From an uncultured Ruminococcus sp. (GTDB lineage Bacteria > Bacillota > Clostridia > Oscillospirales > Acutalibacteraceae), in contig CACXIV010000013.1 of assembly GCA_902767845.1 (NCBI GenBank), positions 1-64,000 on the forward strand: a stretch of 64,000 bases of DNA, given 5' to 3'. A model generated the notes under the pieces. That model was given only the letters and a program-made list of their open reading frames with translations, ran no database searches and was not told the DNA's origin. Numbering within the stretch: the stretch's first letter is position 1; every line of letters starts with the position of its first letter. Both the position numbers and the translations under genes were made by a program. Of the stretch, positions 35,183 to 43,367 are shown piece by piece.

Positions 35183-35992
35183 GTGATCATCGACACCCAC
35201 GCGCATATCGGAAAGATGCTCAACTTTAATATGACGACCGAGGACATCCTATATTCTATGGATAAGTACGGGATAGACTTCACCCTGTTCAGCAATATCG
35301 AGGCGGCGGAATTTGGACACAAAGGCTTCAAGGTCCCGTTCTTTATGTCAAAGCCGCAGAACAAACTGCTGATAAAATCTGTCGCGGAGGCGCGAAAGGC
35401 TCCCGACAGGCTGGGCGTGCTTGTGTGGTGCAAGATCTACGGCGAAACTCCCGACGCGGAATTTGAGCGGCTGATCGCCGAAAACCGCGACGTGATCTAC
35501 GGGATAAAGCTTCACCCGTTCCACTCGCACGTCGCGCCGGACGACGAACGGCTCGAGCCTCTTTACAGGATTGCCGCAAAATACAGCCTGCCGATCGTTT
35601 CACACACCGGCGGACGAGAGGAAGCGATGTCGCTCCGCCTTTACAACGCCGCCAAAAAGCACCCCGAGCTGAGCTTTGTCATGGTTCATATGGACTTGGG
35701 CACGGATAACTCCGAGGCGCTCGGTCTGCTCGGCAAGCTGCCGAACCTGTACGGCGACACCACATGGGTGCCGGTAAATACCACCGTTGAGGCGATAAGG
35801 CGTTACGGCAGCAAAAAGATGCTTTTCGGCACCGACAACCCGATAGACGGCAAAGACACGCTGCTGCACAACAAAACCGGCGACCGCTCGCTGTATCAGG
35901 AATATTTCAACGAGCTAAAGGACATGATAACTCCCGGCGAGTATGAAGACCTGATGTGCAACAACGCAAAAAGATTATTCGGAATAAAGTAA
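35183..35992 (+). CDS. Amidohydrolase-2 family metal-dependent hydrolase
   Basis: A 269-residue TIM-barrel hydrolase. The metal ligands are visible: THAHIG (HxH) at the start, KLHPFHSH, SHTGG (His) and FGTDNP (Asp) near the C-terminus. This pattern fits the Amidohydrolase 2 family (decarboxylases/lactonases); the substrate cannot be told. The open frame reaches back to 34778 over the NSS promoter region, but the GTG at 35183 has GGAGG 8 bases ahead and begins with the conserved IIDTHAHIG. Confidence 0.88.
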   Translation: MIIDTHAHIGKMLNFNMTTEDILYSMDKYGIDFTLFSNIEAAEFGHKGFKVPFFMSKPQNKLLIKSVAEARKAPDRLGVLVWCKIYGETPDAEFERLIAENRDVIYGIKLHPFHSHVAPDDERLEPLYRIAAKYSLPIVSHTGGREEAMSLRLYNAAKKHPELSFVMVHMDLGTDNSEALGLLGKLPNLYGDTTWVPVNTTVEAIRRYGSKKMLFGTDNPIDGKDTLLHNKTGDRSLYQEYFNELKDMITPGEYEDLMCNNAKRLFGIK

Positions 35993-35999
35993 AAAAAGA

Positions 36000-36091
36000 G
36001 CTGTCGCGATAAACCAAAATACCATTGTCGTCCCGAGCGCGGTCGGAGTGACGGTTTTGGTATTACAGGCTTATTGCGACAGCCCCTTTTT
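36000..36091. repeat. Palindromic element serving as terminator
   Basis: GCTGTCGCGATAA (36000-36012) pairs with TTATTGCGACAGC (36071-36083), followed by a T run. Between them is an insert with 'ttgtcgtcccgagcgcggtcggagtgacgg', like the 'cgtcattccgagcg' repeats of gut Clostridia. It ends the convergent amidohydrolase and cotH genes. Confidence 0.7.
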
Positions 36092-36092
36092 A

Positions 36093-37601
36093 TCAATATC
36101 TCAGCTCACAGCCGATATTTTTGTTGTTTTTATACTTTGCGATGTACTTTTGGATATCAAGCGCGTCATCGGCGTCGAGCTTGTTGCCGGATATTATTCC
36201 GCGCACCGCCGTGTTGTCGTCGTCCGTTTCGATCTCGGCGATTATCCGCTGGATTCGGGTAACGTCGGAAACGGTCACGACGCCGTTGTTGTCCGCGTCT
36301 CCGAGGATGTACTTTTCACCGAACGGCTTGAAGTACTCGGTCATCCACGTCTGTCGCTCGGCGCACCAGTTTTTGAGGTAATCGTAATTTTCGGCGTAGG
36401 TCGGGGACGGCTTTCTTATGTGGTTGACCCACCATTTTGAAATGTTCCAGCCCGCCTCGTTGTAGTTTCGGTCGAACACAGCCCTGTACTGCTCGTATGT
36501 GCTGTCAAGGAATCCGTTGTCCGCCGCGATATCATCAAAAAACGCGTAATGCTCCTTGTACGTATCCGAAACCATATTGTTGAACCAGCCGTACTGCGCA
36601 AGGTAGACAAACAGATTCTTATTGGCAAATATACCGTCGGTCTCGCTCGCCTTCAGCGAGCGGTAGCTGAACTCGGCGCGCTCGTTGCCGGTGCTCAGGT
36701 CGTAATCCCACGCGGGTCCGGCATAAAGCTTGCCGTCTTTGTAATAGAAATAAACCGAGGTCCTCTCAAAATCAAAGGTCTTGAGGTACTCGTTGAGCAG
36801 ATAATACTTAGCGAAGGATTGCAGGTCGACCTTTTCCTCGATATCCTCCCTGACTCCGCTCTTTATCCTCTCGACTATGTCGTCCATGATTTCCTGAACA
36901 TACGCCTGCTGTTCCTCGTTCGGCTCCTCGGGATCCTTGAACGCGAACCTTATCTTGTTATTATCGGTCTTTAGGTAGGTGACGTCGTCCTCCTGCGTGA
37001 CCGCCTCAAGCTCAAGCAGGAAATCCTTTTTGCCGCCGTTTGACTCGATGTCGATATTGACCCTGTCCTTGCCCTCCTGAACGGGCTCGTACAGCACGTA
37101 ACAGCCTCTGAAGCTTCCGTCGACCCAAAGCTCGCAGAACTTTTGGTTCGAGGTGTATTCAAGCCCGAGCTCGCGCGCCAGCTCAAACGCGGTGTAGTTC
37201 CTGAGCAGAGTGGGGTCGAACGCGTTGGCGATCAGAAACCACTTTTTGCCGCTGCCCATTCCGAGGACGTTCTTTTTCTTGGCGAACTTAAAGGTAAACG
37301 CCTTCTTGTTGACCCACGAAAGCGCGGTCGTGTTGCCCCTTACCTTGAACGATACGGCGTCGGTGAGTTCCTTGCCGTCGGTATCCTTGATCGAGATCGA
37401 GGCGCTGACATAGCCGTCCTCCTTCTGGAGCTCGCAGCCGTTGCCGTTTTCGGTAGTGACCCTGATCTGAGGAACGTCGAGGTTTTCGCCCTGATACTCC
37501 TCAGCCGCCAGCGCTGTCGGCGCGAAGCACAATGAGCATACGGCTACGGACAGGCAGATGATCAACGCGACTGATTTTTTTATCAATACTTTTGTTTTCA
37601 T
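36093..37601 (-). CDS. Secreted CotH-kinase-like protein with C-terminal dockerin
   Basis: A 502-residue secreted protein. A signal peptide (residues 1-33, cut near ALAAE) leads to a CotH-type domain (about 75-420), with SFKVRGNTTALSWVNKKAF, GKKWFLIANAFD, and DYDLSTGN motifs; bacterial CotH proteins are atypical kinases of spore-coat or cell-surface proteins. The C-terminal 60 residues form a dockerin: GDADNNGVVTVSDVTRIQR is a calcium loop, and a second, degenerate loop ends in LDADDALDIQKYIA. Dockerins join proteins to cohesin scaffolds, as in Ruminococcus cellulosomes or amylosomes. ATG at 37601 has AGGA ahead; the longer frame is not needed. Confidence 0.9.
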   Translation of the reverse strand: MKTKVLIKKSVALIICLSVAVCSLCFAPTALAAEEYQGENLDVPQIRVTTENGNGCELQKEDGYVSASISIKDTDGKELTDAVSFKVRGNTTALSWVNKKAFTFKFAKKKNVLGMGSGKKWFLIANAFDPTLLRNYTAFELARELGLEYTSNQKFCELWVDGSFRGCYVLYEPVQEGKDRVNIDIESNGGKKDFLLELEAVTQEDDVTYLKTDNNKIRFAFKDPEEPNEEQQAYVQEIMDDIVERIKSGVREDIEEKVDLQSFAKYYLLNEYLKTFDFERTSVYFYYKDGKLYAGPAWDYDLSTGNERAEFSYRSLKASETDGIFANKNLFVYLAQYGWFNNMVSDTYKEHYAFFDDIAADNGFLDSTYEQYRAVFDRNYNEAGWNISKWWVNHIRKPSPTYAENYDYLKNWCAERQTWMTEYFKPFGEKYILGDADNNGVVTVSDVTRIQRIIAEIETDDDNTAVRGIISGNKLDADDALDIQKYIAKYKNNKNIGCELRY

Positions 37602-37701
37602 TTTTCCTCCGGCGCGTTTTTGCAAAACAGCAAAAAACGCAAATAAAAATTTCATTACCATTATAAGCGTTTCGCGGTGAAAAATCAATACCGAACCGCA
37701 T

Positions 37702-38136
37702 TTAAAAAATCTTTCCGCCAAATGACTTTTTCGGCAACCCGTCAAAATCGTAGCTTTCGAGCTCCTCAAGCGTGACGTTGGCGCGGCAGCCCTGACTTAC
37801 CATCAGATTTGAATCCGCGTCCTCTCTGACGTGGACGACCACGACCGGCAAGCCCTTCGCGTACGCGTAACCGCATTCCCACGCCGTTCCGCTGTCGCTG
37901 TAGCCGCCGTGGTACAGCATTACGACGACGTCGGAAAGGTCGATGTTCCTCCTGTCGTTTTCAAAGGTCTCGGCCGACCAGAGCCCGGGCTCCTCAGCTT
38001 TATCCCTTTCGACCTCGTTAAGCCTCGGGCTGAACAGCTCAAAGCCTCGTTTTGTGAGAATATCCTCCGCTCGCCTTACACAATCAAGCTCGAACTCGTC
38101 AAAGAACGGCGAGGCGAGGTAGATCCTTTTTGACAT
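37702..38136 (-). CDS. Nucleoside 2-deoxyribosyltransferase-like protein
   Basis: A 144-residue protein of the NDT family (Rossmann-like, N-glycosidic bond transfer or hydrolysis). The start IYLASPFFDEFE, the segment DVVVMLYHGGYSDSGTAWECGYAYAKG with the catalytic Glu, and VVVVHV match the family (quoted in part). It may exchange bases on deoxynucleosides. ATG at 38136 has GGAGGA ahead; the longer frame to 38220 crosses the tRNA-Cys gene and is rejected. Confidence 0.85.
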   Translation of the reverse strand: MSKRIYLASPFFDEFELDCVRRAEDILTKRGFELFSPRLNEVERDKAEEPGLWSAETFENDRRNIDLSDVVVMLYHGGYSDSGTAWECGYAYAKGLPVVVVHVREDADSNLMVSQGCRANVTLEELESYDFDGLPKKSFGGKIF

Positions 38137-38154
38137 ATCAAATCCTCCGTGATA

Positions 38155-38185
38155 TAATAAAGCGCACCCCAAAAAGGAGTGCGCT
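38155..38185 (-). terminator. Terminator of tRNA-Cys
   Basis: On the minus strand AGCGCACTCC pairs with GGGGTGCGCT around TTTTT, followed by a T-rich tail (TTATTATAT). It separates the tRNA from the deoxyribosyltransferase gene. Confidence 0.8.
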
Positions 38186-38188
38186 GTC

Positions 38189-38263
38189 TGGAGGCGACAG
38201 GCGGATTTGAACCGCCGCATCAGAGTTTTGCAGACTCGTGCCTTACCACTTGGCTATGTCGCC
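38189..38263 (-). tRNA. tRNA-Cys(GCA)
   Basis: Full cloverleaf with acceptor GGCGACA/TGTCGCC, anticodon GCA (gagtctgcaaaactc), T-arm GGTTCAAATCC and an encoded CCA. Confidence 0.97.
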
Positions 38264-38354
38264 GTATCAACGGTGATTATTATATCATTATTAATCCCTG
38301 TTGTCAAGAAAAATTTACCCGACCGATCTATTATATTATTATCAAAACAAAAAT

Positions 38355-38837
38355 ATGAGAGATTTATTGAAATACGCGCGCGAATGTGAGGCGCTGCTCG
38401 ACGCGCTCAAAATCAAATACTCAAAAAATATCCGCTACACCGTCAACCGGCGCGCTCAGTCGCGGCTCGGGCTGTGCAAAAAGCAGGGCGGCCGCTATAC
38501 CGTTGAGATATCGTCAAAGCTGCTCGACGAGCGAACAAGCGAGCAAACTCTGATCGAAACCATACTCCACGAGCAGCTCCACACCTGCTACGGCTGCATG
38601 AAGCACACCGGAAGGTGGAAGCTCCTGGCGCAGAGAGTAAACGACGCGTTCGGCTTTAGCGTGGCGCGTACCGCGGATGAGGACAGTATACCTGAGGACA
38701 TGCTGCCTAAGCCGAAATACATCGTAAGATGCCGGGGCTGCGGACTTGAACTGCCGAGGCAAAAGCTCTCGCCGCTCGTCAAGCACCCCGAGCGCTACCG
38801 CTGCGCCAAATGCGGAGGCAAGCTGACGGTGACATGA
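38355..38837 (+). CDS. SprT-like zinc metalloprotease-family protein
   Basis: A 160-residue protein of the SprT-like group. The HExxH zinc motif lies in ILHEQLHTCYG, with a third His nearby (MKHTGRW). The C-terminus is a zinc ribbon with CRGCG and CAKCGG. Relatives (SprT/Spartan) act as DNA-protein crosslink proteases or have unknown roles. No Shine-Dalgarno site precedes the ATG; a TATTAT element lies about 20 bases upstream, so the message may be nearly leaderless. The TTG at 38301 would add 18 residues and also lacks a site. Confidence 0.8.
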   Translation: MRDLLKYARECEALLDALKIKYSKNIRYTVNRRAQSRLGLCKKQGGRYTVEISSKLLDERTSEQTLIETILHEQLHTCYGCMKHTGRWKLLAQRVNDAFGFSVARTADEDSIPEDMLPKPKYIVRCRGCGLELPRQKLSPLVKHPERYRCAKCGGKLTVT

Positions 38838-38904
38838 GCTTTTTTCAGGGTCTGTATTACTACAGACAGCTTTAGCGATCATACCGTTTATCGTTATCTC
38901 GGAC

Positions 38905-38944
38905 AAAAACGACCGCCCGGCAAAACCGGGCGGTTGATTTTTAT
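38905..38944. terminator. Bidirectional terminator between sprT-like and vanW genes
   Basis: ACCGCCCGG pairs with CCGGGCGGT around CAAAA, with T runs on both strands. Confidence 0.9.
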
Positions 38945-38945
38945 T

Positions 38946-40562
38946 CTATTCTCCCTGAGTTTCTTCGGCTGAGGATTCGGTCGGCGGATCCTCCTGAGAG
39001 GATTCGGGAACGGAAGACTGCGAGCTTTGATCGGGATTTTCAGAGCCGCTGTCATCATCATACTCCGAGGACTGCGAGTCCTCGTCGTCATCGTCGTCGG
39101 TATCCTCCGAATCATCAGAAGAAGCGGTGGTCTCTCTGTAGACGACGCCCGAATCGTAGTCGGCGTCAATAAAGACAACGCCGTAATCCATGTCGTAGGT
39201 CGATTTGAAAAGCTCCTCGCGCTGAACCTCGCTGCCGTCCATGAGGTAAACTCTCCAAGCTCTTACGGTGTAGCTTGACTTTCCGGTATCGGATATCTCA
39301 TTGTGTGTTTTGATCTCATCATAGTTTCCGTGTTTAACGCCCCAGAACGCCGCGTGAAGCGTATTGTCGACCACCCTGCATTCAAGGAACACCTGAGTGT
39401 TGTAACGGTTTGAAAGCTTCAGATCAAGATTTGGATAGTCGATCGTTGCGTCAAGGCCGGTGGGAACATACGCTGACGCCCACTGGTGGCAGTAGCGCTC
39501 CTCGATTTCAAGGTCGGCGCGCAGAGCCGCGTTATATATAGTCGAGCTCGCCTGACAAATGCCGCCGCCGATGCCGTCGATCAGCTTGCCCTCGGAGATA
39601 ACATGCGCCGGCTTGTAGCCGTTCTCGGCCTTATTGGAATCTCCCGTGCAACTATTGAACGACCAGATATCGTCGCCGGGATTGATAACCGAGCCGTTGC
39701 AGGCGTTGAGCGCGACGGTCATGTTTGTCGTTCCGTTCTCGGTATTTGTCGAGTATGTTTCGTAAGAGGCAAGCTCCACCAGATTGTTTTTCAGATAGTC
39801 AGCCGTAACTTCGGCGGGAAGCTGCTCGATATCGGCGTCGATCTTGCAGAAATTGCCTCCGTTTGATAACGAGCTTTTGAGCTTTGCGGCAAGATCATCT
39901 CCGTCAAGCTTTCGGCCGTTGATCTCATCGGTATATTCAAATCTGCTATCCTCAAACGGATGGAATTTCGACACGTAAGCGTCCTTAGGCTCAACGTCGA
40001 CCTCTTTTGTGATCGCGGCGACGTTGTCGGTGATGGATTTATCCTCGACCGTCGAGGTAACGGTATAGCTTCTTACCTCGTCCTTATCTATCTTTTTATT
40101 GGGATCCAGCGCGTCCTTATATGCCTGCCTGAGAACATCATCAATGTTGTAGGTATAGGTGAAATTGTCCTGATTAAGGCTTTTTACCGTACCGTCAAGG
40201 TTGACCGAGATCTCGATCGGCTTGTTGAGCTTATTTTTGTTCTGCTCAAGCGTCTGCTTAGCCTGCTCAAGCGTCTTGCCCGTTACGTCGATACCCGAAA
40301 TAACGGTTTTGTCGGTAAAGGTAAAGGGAAGATTCTCATCAGCCTTTTCCTCTTTGCTCATTCCGTTGAAAATGCAGAATCCCGCAACGCCCAAAGCCGC
40401 CGCTACGGCGAGAGCGATGCTGACGATGATAATAACCCTTTTTTTGTTTTTGTTACCGGAACCCTGATTGTAACGCGCGCCCGAAGAATCGCCGGGGAAT
40501 CCCGAGGAGATGTCAACGAATCCTTCTGAAACCGCTGCGCTGTAATTCCTGTTGTCTTTCAT
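38946..40562 (-). CDS. VanW family surface protein
   Basis: A 538-residue membrane-anchored protein. After a short cytoplasmic N-terminus comes one membrane helix (about 42-65), then a PG_binding_4/YoaR-type domain (about 85-250) and a VanW domain (about 270-420, with INPGDDIWSFNSCTG, GGGICQASSTIYNAALRA). The C-terminal 60 residues are an acidic Ser/Asp/Glu tail. VanW is often next to vancomycin-resistance genes but its function is unknown, and this protein is not evidence of resistance. The start lacks a strong ribosome site. Confidence 0.85.
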   Translation of the reverse strand: MKDNRNYSAAVSEGFVDISSGFPGDSSGARYNQGSGNKNKKRVIIIVSIALAVAAALGVAGFCIFNGMSKEEKADENLPFTFTDKTVISGIDVTGKTLEQAKQTLEQNKNKLNKPIEISVNLDGTVKSLNQDNFTYTYNIDDVLRQAYKDALDPNKKIDKDEVRSYTVTSTVEDKSITDNVAAITKEVDVEPKDAYVSKFHPFEDSRFEYTDEINGRKLDGDDLAAKLKSSLSNGGNFCKIDADIEQLPAEVTADYLKNNLVELASYETYSTNTENGTTNMTVALNACNGSVINPGDDIWSFNSCTGDSNKAENGYKPAHVISEGKLIDGIGGGICQASSTIYNAALRADLEIEERYCHQWASAYVPTGLDATIDYPNLDLKLSNRYNTQVFLECRVVDNTLHAAFWGVKHGNYDEIKTHNEISDTGKSSYTVRAWRVYLMDGSEVQREELFKSTYDMDYGVVFIDADYDSGVVYRETTASSDDSEDTDDDDDEDSQSSEYDDDSGSENPDQSSQSSVPESSQEDPPTESSAEETQGE

Positions 40563-40788
40563 AATTCACCCCATAAAACGTGAAAACCGAAATATATATA
40601 AATATGTTATTACCCTTTTCCACCATTATTCAATGGTCATAATTATTCTACTATAAAAAATCGCAAAAATAAAGTGGTAAAACACAAATATAATCGGATT
40701 TTTTTAAATAATTTTTGTGTAACTTTTGTTATAAAGTTGTCATAAAAGAATTTTTGCTATATTTGGGCGAAGAAGTATAAAATAATTG

Positions 40789-40817
40789 TTGAAATTATTT
40801 TGTTTTCAAAGTATAAT
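40789..40817 (+). promoter_or_regulatory. Promoter of the glycosyltransferase-serpin unit
   Basis: TTGAAA (40789-40794), 17 bases, TATAAT (40812-40817). It lies in an AT-rich divergent gap (40563-40872), with no other structure noted. Confidence 0.85.
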
Positions 40818-40872
40818 AATAATGTATATAATTTTGAATGTTTTGAATTTAGCGGAAAGGCAAGGAAAATAT

Positions 40873-41997
40873 ATGAAAATTCTGATATTTACAGCCTCAA
40901 CCGGCGGCGGTCACAAGCGCGCCGCTGCCGCGATAAAGGCAAAAATAAGCGCTTTGAGTCCGGATACCGAAGTTACGATCATCGACGGAATGGCAGCTAT
41001 CGGAAAGGTTTACAACAAGGCGGTCACCAAGGGCTATCATATCATGGCGACAAAAACCCCTGAGTTCTACGGAAAGCTTTACAAGATCACCGACGAAAAG
41101 GAACCCGCCGCCAAGGCAGTCATGAAGTCAAACGAGATGTACGCCAAAAAGCTGCTCGAAACGATAGAGGAAAACGATCCCGATATCATCATTATCTGCC
41201 ACGCGTTCATAACGAACATGGTGTCGCGCCTAAAGGAAAAGGGCAAGCTCAAGACAAAGGCGATCAGCCTTATTACCGACTACGACGCTCACCGCACCTA
41301 TGTTTCTCATTATATCGAAGCGTTCGTGCTTCCCGAGCCGCAGATGGCAAATAAGCTTGAGGTCGAGTACGGCGTACCGAAGGACAGAATATATCCGCTC
41401 GGCATACCGACCTTTGACAGCTTTTCAAAAACCGAAACAAAACAAGAGATCTGCAACCGCGAAAGGCTCGATCCGAATATCCCGATCGTGCTCCTTATGG
41501 CAGGCTCGTTCGGCGTTACCGGAGTGCTCGATTTTTACGAGCAGCTCGCTAAAACCGGTGAAAAGATACAGATGGTCGTTATCACTGGCAGGAACATCCG
41601 CCTGTTCGATCACTTCGACAAAAAGATCCAGGAGCTTGACACCTCGCACAACACAAAGCTCCTCTACTTTGTCGATAATGTTGAGGACTATATGCACATC
41701 GCCGACCTGATCGTTACAAAGCCGGGCGGTCTGACCGTCACCGAGAGTATTGCCTGTCACCTGCCTATGGCTATCTACAGTGCGTATCCCGGTCAGGAAA
41801 AGGAAAACGTCGACTTCCTGATAAAACAAAAAGCCGCTGTACTTATCGACAAAAAGGACGGCGCGAATGAGATCATCGAGCTGCTCCACTCCCCCGAAAA
41901 GCTAAACGAGATGAAGGAAAGCTGCAAAAAGCTGGCTCTGCCGAACGCCGCCGAGGATATTTTCAACCTCGCGAAAAAGCTTTGCGGCAAGGAATAA
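40873..41997 (+). CDS. MGDG-synthase/UgtP-type glycosyltransferase
   Basis: A 374-residue GT28-like enzyme, relative of Bacillus UgtP and plant MGDG synthase, which transfer sugars to diacylglycerol to make glycolipids. The N-terminal part has TASTGGGHKRAAAAI and the second half has LMAGSFGVTGV and VTKPGGLTVTESIACHLP (nucleotide-sugar site). No membrane helix; it works on the inner face. ATG at 40873 has AAGGA 7 bases ahead. It is 4 bases from the serpin-like gene, so they form one operon. Which sugar and lipid is not known. Confidence 0.88.
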   Translation: MKILIFTASTGGGHKRAAAAIKAKISALSPDTEVTIIDGMAAIGKVYNKAVTKGYHIMATKTPEFYGKLYKITDEKEPAAKAVMKSNEMYAKKLLETIEENDPDIIIICHAFITNMVSRLKEKGKLKTKAISLITDYDAHRTYVSHYIEAFVLPEPQMANKLEVEYGVPKDRIYPLGIPTFDSFSKTETKQEICNRERLDPNIPIVLLMAGSFGVTGVLDFYEQLAKTGEKIQMVVITGRNIRLFDHFDKKIQELDTSHNTKLLYFVDNVEDYMHIADLIVTKPGGLTVTESIACHLPMAIYSAYPGQEKENVDFLIKQKAAVLIDKKDGANEIIELLHSPEKLNEMKESCKKLALPNAAEDIFNLAKKLCGKE

Positions 41998-42001
41998 ACA
42001 T

Positions 42002-43321
42002 ATGATAATAAAGAAAATCATTTCGGCGGCGCTCAGCGCCGCCATACTTGCGGCAACGCTTTGCGCCTGCTCCGACCCCGGCAGTTTTTCAAACGGAGAG
42101 CTGCTGTCCTCGGGCTACACTCGCAACAGCGACGCCGCGGTAACATACAATTACGCCGACGGAGCTTCGGAGACTCCGACCTCCTACAACTCATACGCCA
42201 ACCTGATAACCGGCTACGAGCTAAAGCTTTTCAGGAATATGGCGGCTCAGGGCGGATCGTTCGCCTTTTCCCCGGTGCTGAACGCTCTCGGGCTGTCGCT
42301 GCTCGCGAACGGCGCGAAGGGCGATACTCAGGCTGAGATCATGCTCGCGCTCGGCTCCGACCTGTCGACAGACGAGCTTAACGCCTGCTCGTCCTACTTC
42401 AAAAGCAGAATGGAATCCGTCAGCAAATCCGGCGCAAAGGACGACGGGCAGTCCGCGAATGACAGCGCGGCGGAGGTTCGGCTCGGCAGTTTTATGCTCG
42501 TCAACGGCAACACCGACGTGCGCTCCTCGTTTTTGCAGACCAACGCCGATTTTTACGGAGCGGATATCGCGAGGTTCGACTTCGGGGACAAAAGCAATAA
42601 AGAAAAGGTCGATAACCTGATCGGCGCTCCGGTCTTTGACGGGCTCGAGCCCTCCGGAAACGGCTCGATATGCGCCGTGGGCTCGGCTTCTCTGAGCGAT
42701 TACTGGCTCACTCCTTACGGAGAAAACGACGTCGCGGATTCGGCCTTCTGCGGCAAGCCGGCGCAGTTCCTTGTGTCCGACGAGAACTACATACGCTCGG
42801 ATACCGCGGAGGGAGTTATCAAATACACCGCGAAAAATCCGCTCAAGCTTGTCCTTATCATGCCCGGCGAGGGCGTTGATATCCGTGACTACGCAAAGAC
42901 CTTTGACAGCGTGGAATACTCAAAGCTGCTCGACAGCTTTTCCGTGACCGAGAGGGTGAACGCATATATCCCTGCCGTCAATATCCCCCGTCCCGAAAAA
43001 CCGACGGCTATGTCCGGCGTGCTGAAAAGCGCGGGACTGTACACGCTGTTTTCCGACAAGGCGAATTTCGGCAACCTCGCGCACTCCGACAGCGCCGCGC
43101 TGAACGAGCTTTACGACGTTCAGCCGGGCTTTACGCTGAACCGATACGGCGTGTTCGCCTCGGACGCGGAGAAGATCGTTTCCGCTCCCGCGGCTGAGTC
43201 CGGCGGCCGGACGGCTTCCGGCTCGGAGAGCAAAAAGCTCGAGTTTTCGCGGCCGTTCATCTTCATGCTCATAGACAACGAGAGCAACATCCCCGTGTAT
43301 ATGGGAGTTTACGAAAACTGA
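42002..43321 (+). CDS. Serpin-like lipoprotein
   Basis: A 439-residue lipoprotein (lipobox CACSD, Cys22). The serpin framework is visible: ELKLFRNMAAQGGSFAFSPVL, LSLLANGAKGDTQAEIMLAL near the start, LVLIMPGEG, and FSRPFIFMLIDNESNIPVYMG at the C-terminus. The usual hinge (Gly/Ala-rich, EGTEAAAAT type) before the reactive loop is not seen; the region reads FTLNRYGVFASDAEKIV, so protease inhibition is uncertain. Serpins are rare in bacteria but recur in gut Clostridia. Immediately downstream of the glycosyltransferase. Confidence 0.78.
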   Translation: MIIKKIISAALSAAILAATLCACSDPGSFSNGELLSSGYTRNSDAAVTYNYADGASETPTSYNSYANLITGYELKLFRNMAAQGGSFAFSPVLNALGLSLLANGAKGDTQAEIMLALGSDLSTDELNACSSYFKSRMESVSKSGAKDDGQSANDSAAEVRLGSFMLVNGNTDVRSSFLQTNADFYGADIARFDFGDKSNKEKVDNLIGAPVFDGLEPSGNGSICAVGSASLSDYWLTPYGENDVADSAFCGKPAQFLVSDENYIRSDTAEGVIKYTAKNPLKLVLIMPGEGVDIRDYAKTFDSVEYSKLLDSFSVTERVNAYIPAVNIPRPEKPTAMSGVLKSAGLYTLFSDKANFGNLAHSDSAALNELYDVQPGFTLNRYGVFASDAEKIVSAPAAESGGRTASGSESKKLEFSRPFIFMLIDNESNIPVYMGVYEN

Positions 43322-43335
43322 TATAAAAAGCGATT

Positions 43336-43367
43336 CAGGGCAGTCAGCGACTGCCCTGTTGTTTTTT
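43336..43367. terminator. Bidirectional terminator, serpin gene and spoIIE
   Basis: CAGGGCAGTC pairs with GACTGCCCTG around AGC, followed by T run; the converging spoIIE ends next to it. Confidence 0.88.

Noticed and set aside
37702..38220. Longer start of the deoxyribosyltransferase gene
   Set aside because: The extra 28 codons run through the tRNA-Cys terminator and tRNA; the ATG at 38136 has a strong ribosome site.
38946..40562. Vancomycin resistance gene
   Set aside because: VanW-domain proteins are common outside resistance clusters; no vanHAX-like genes are nearby.
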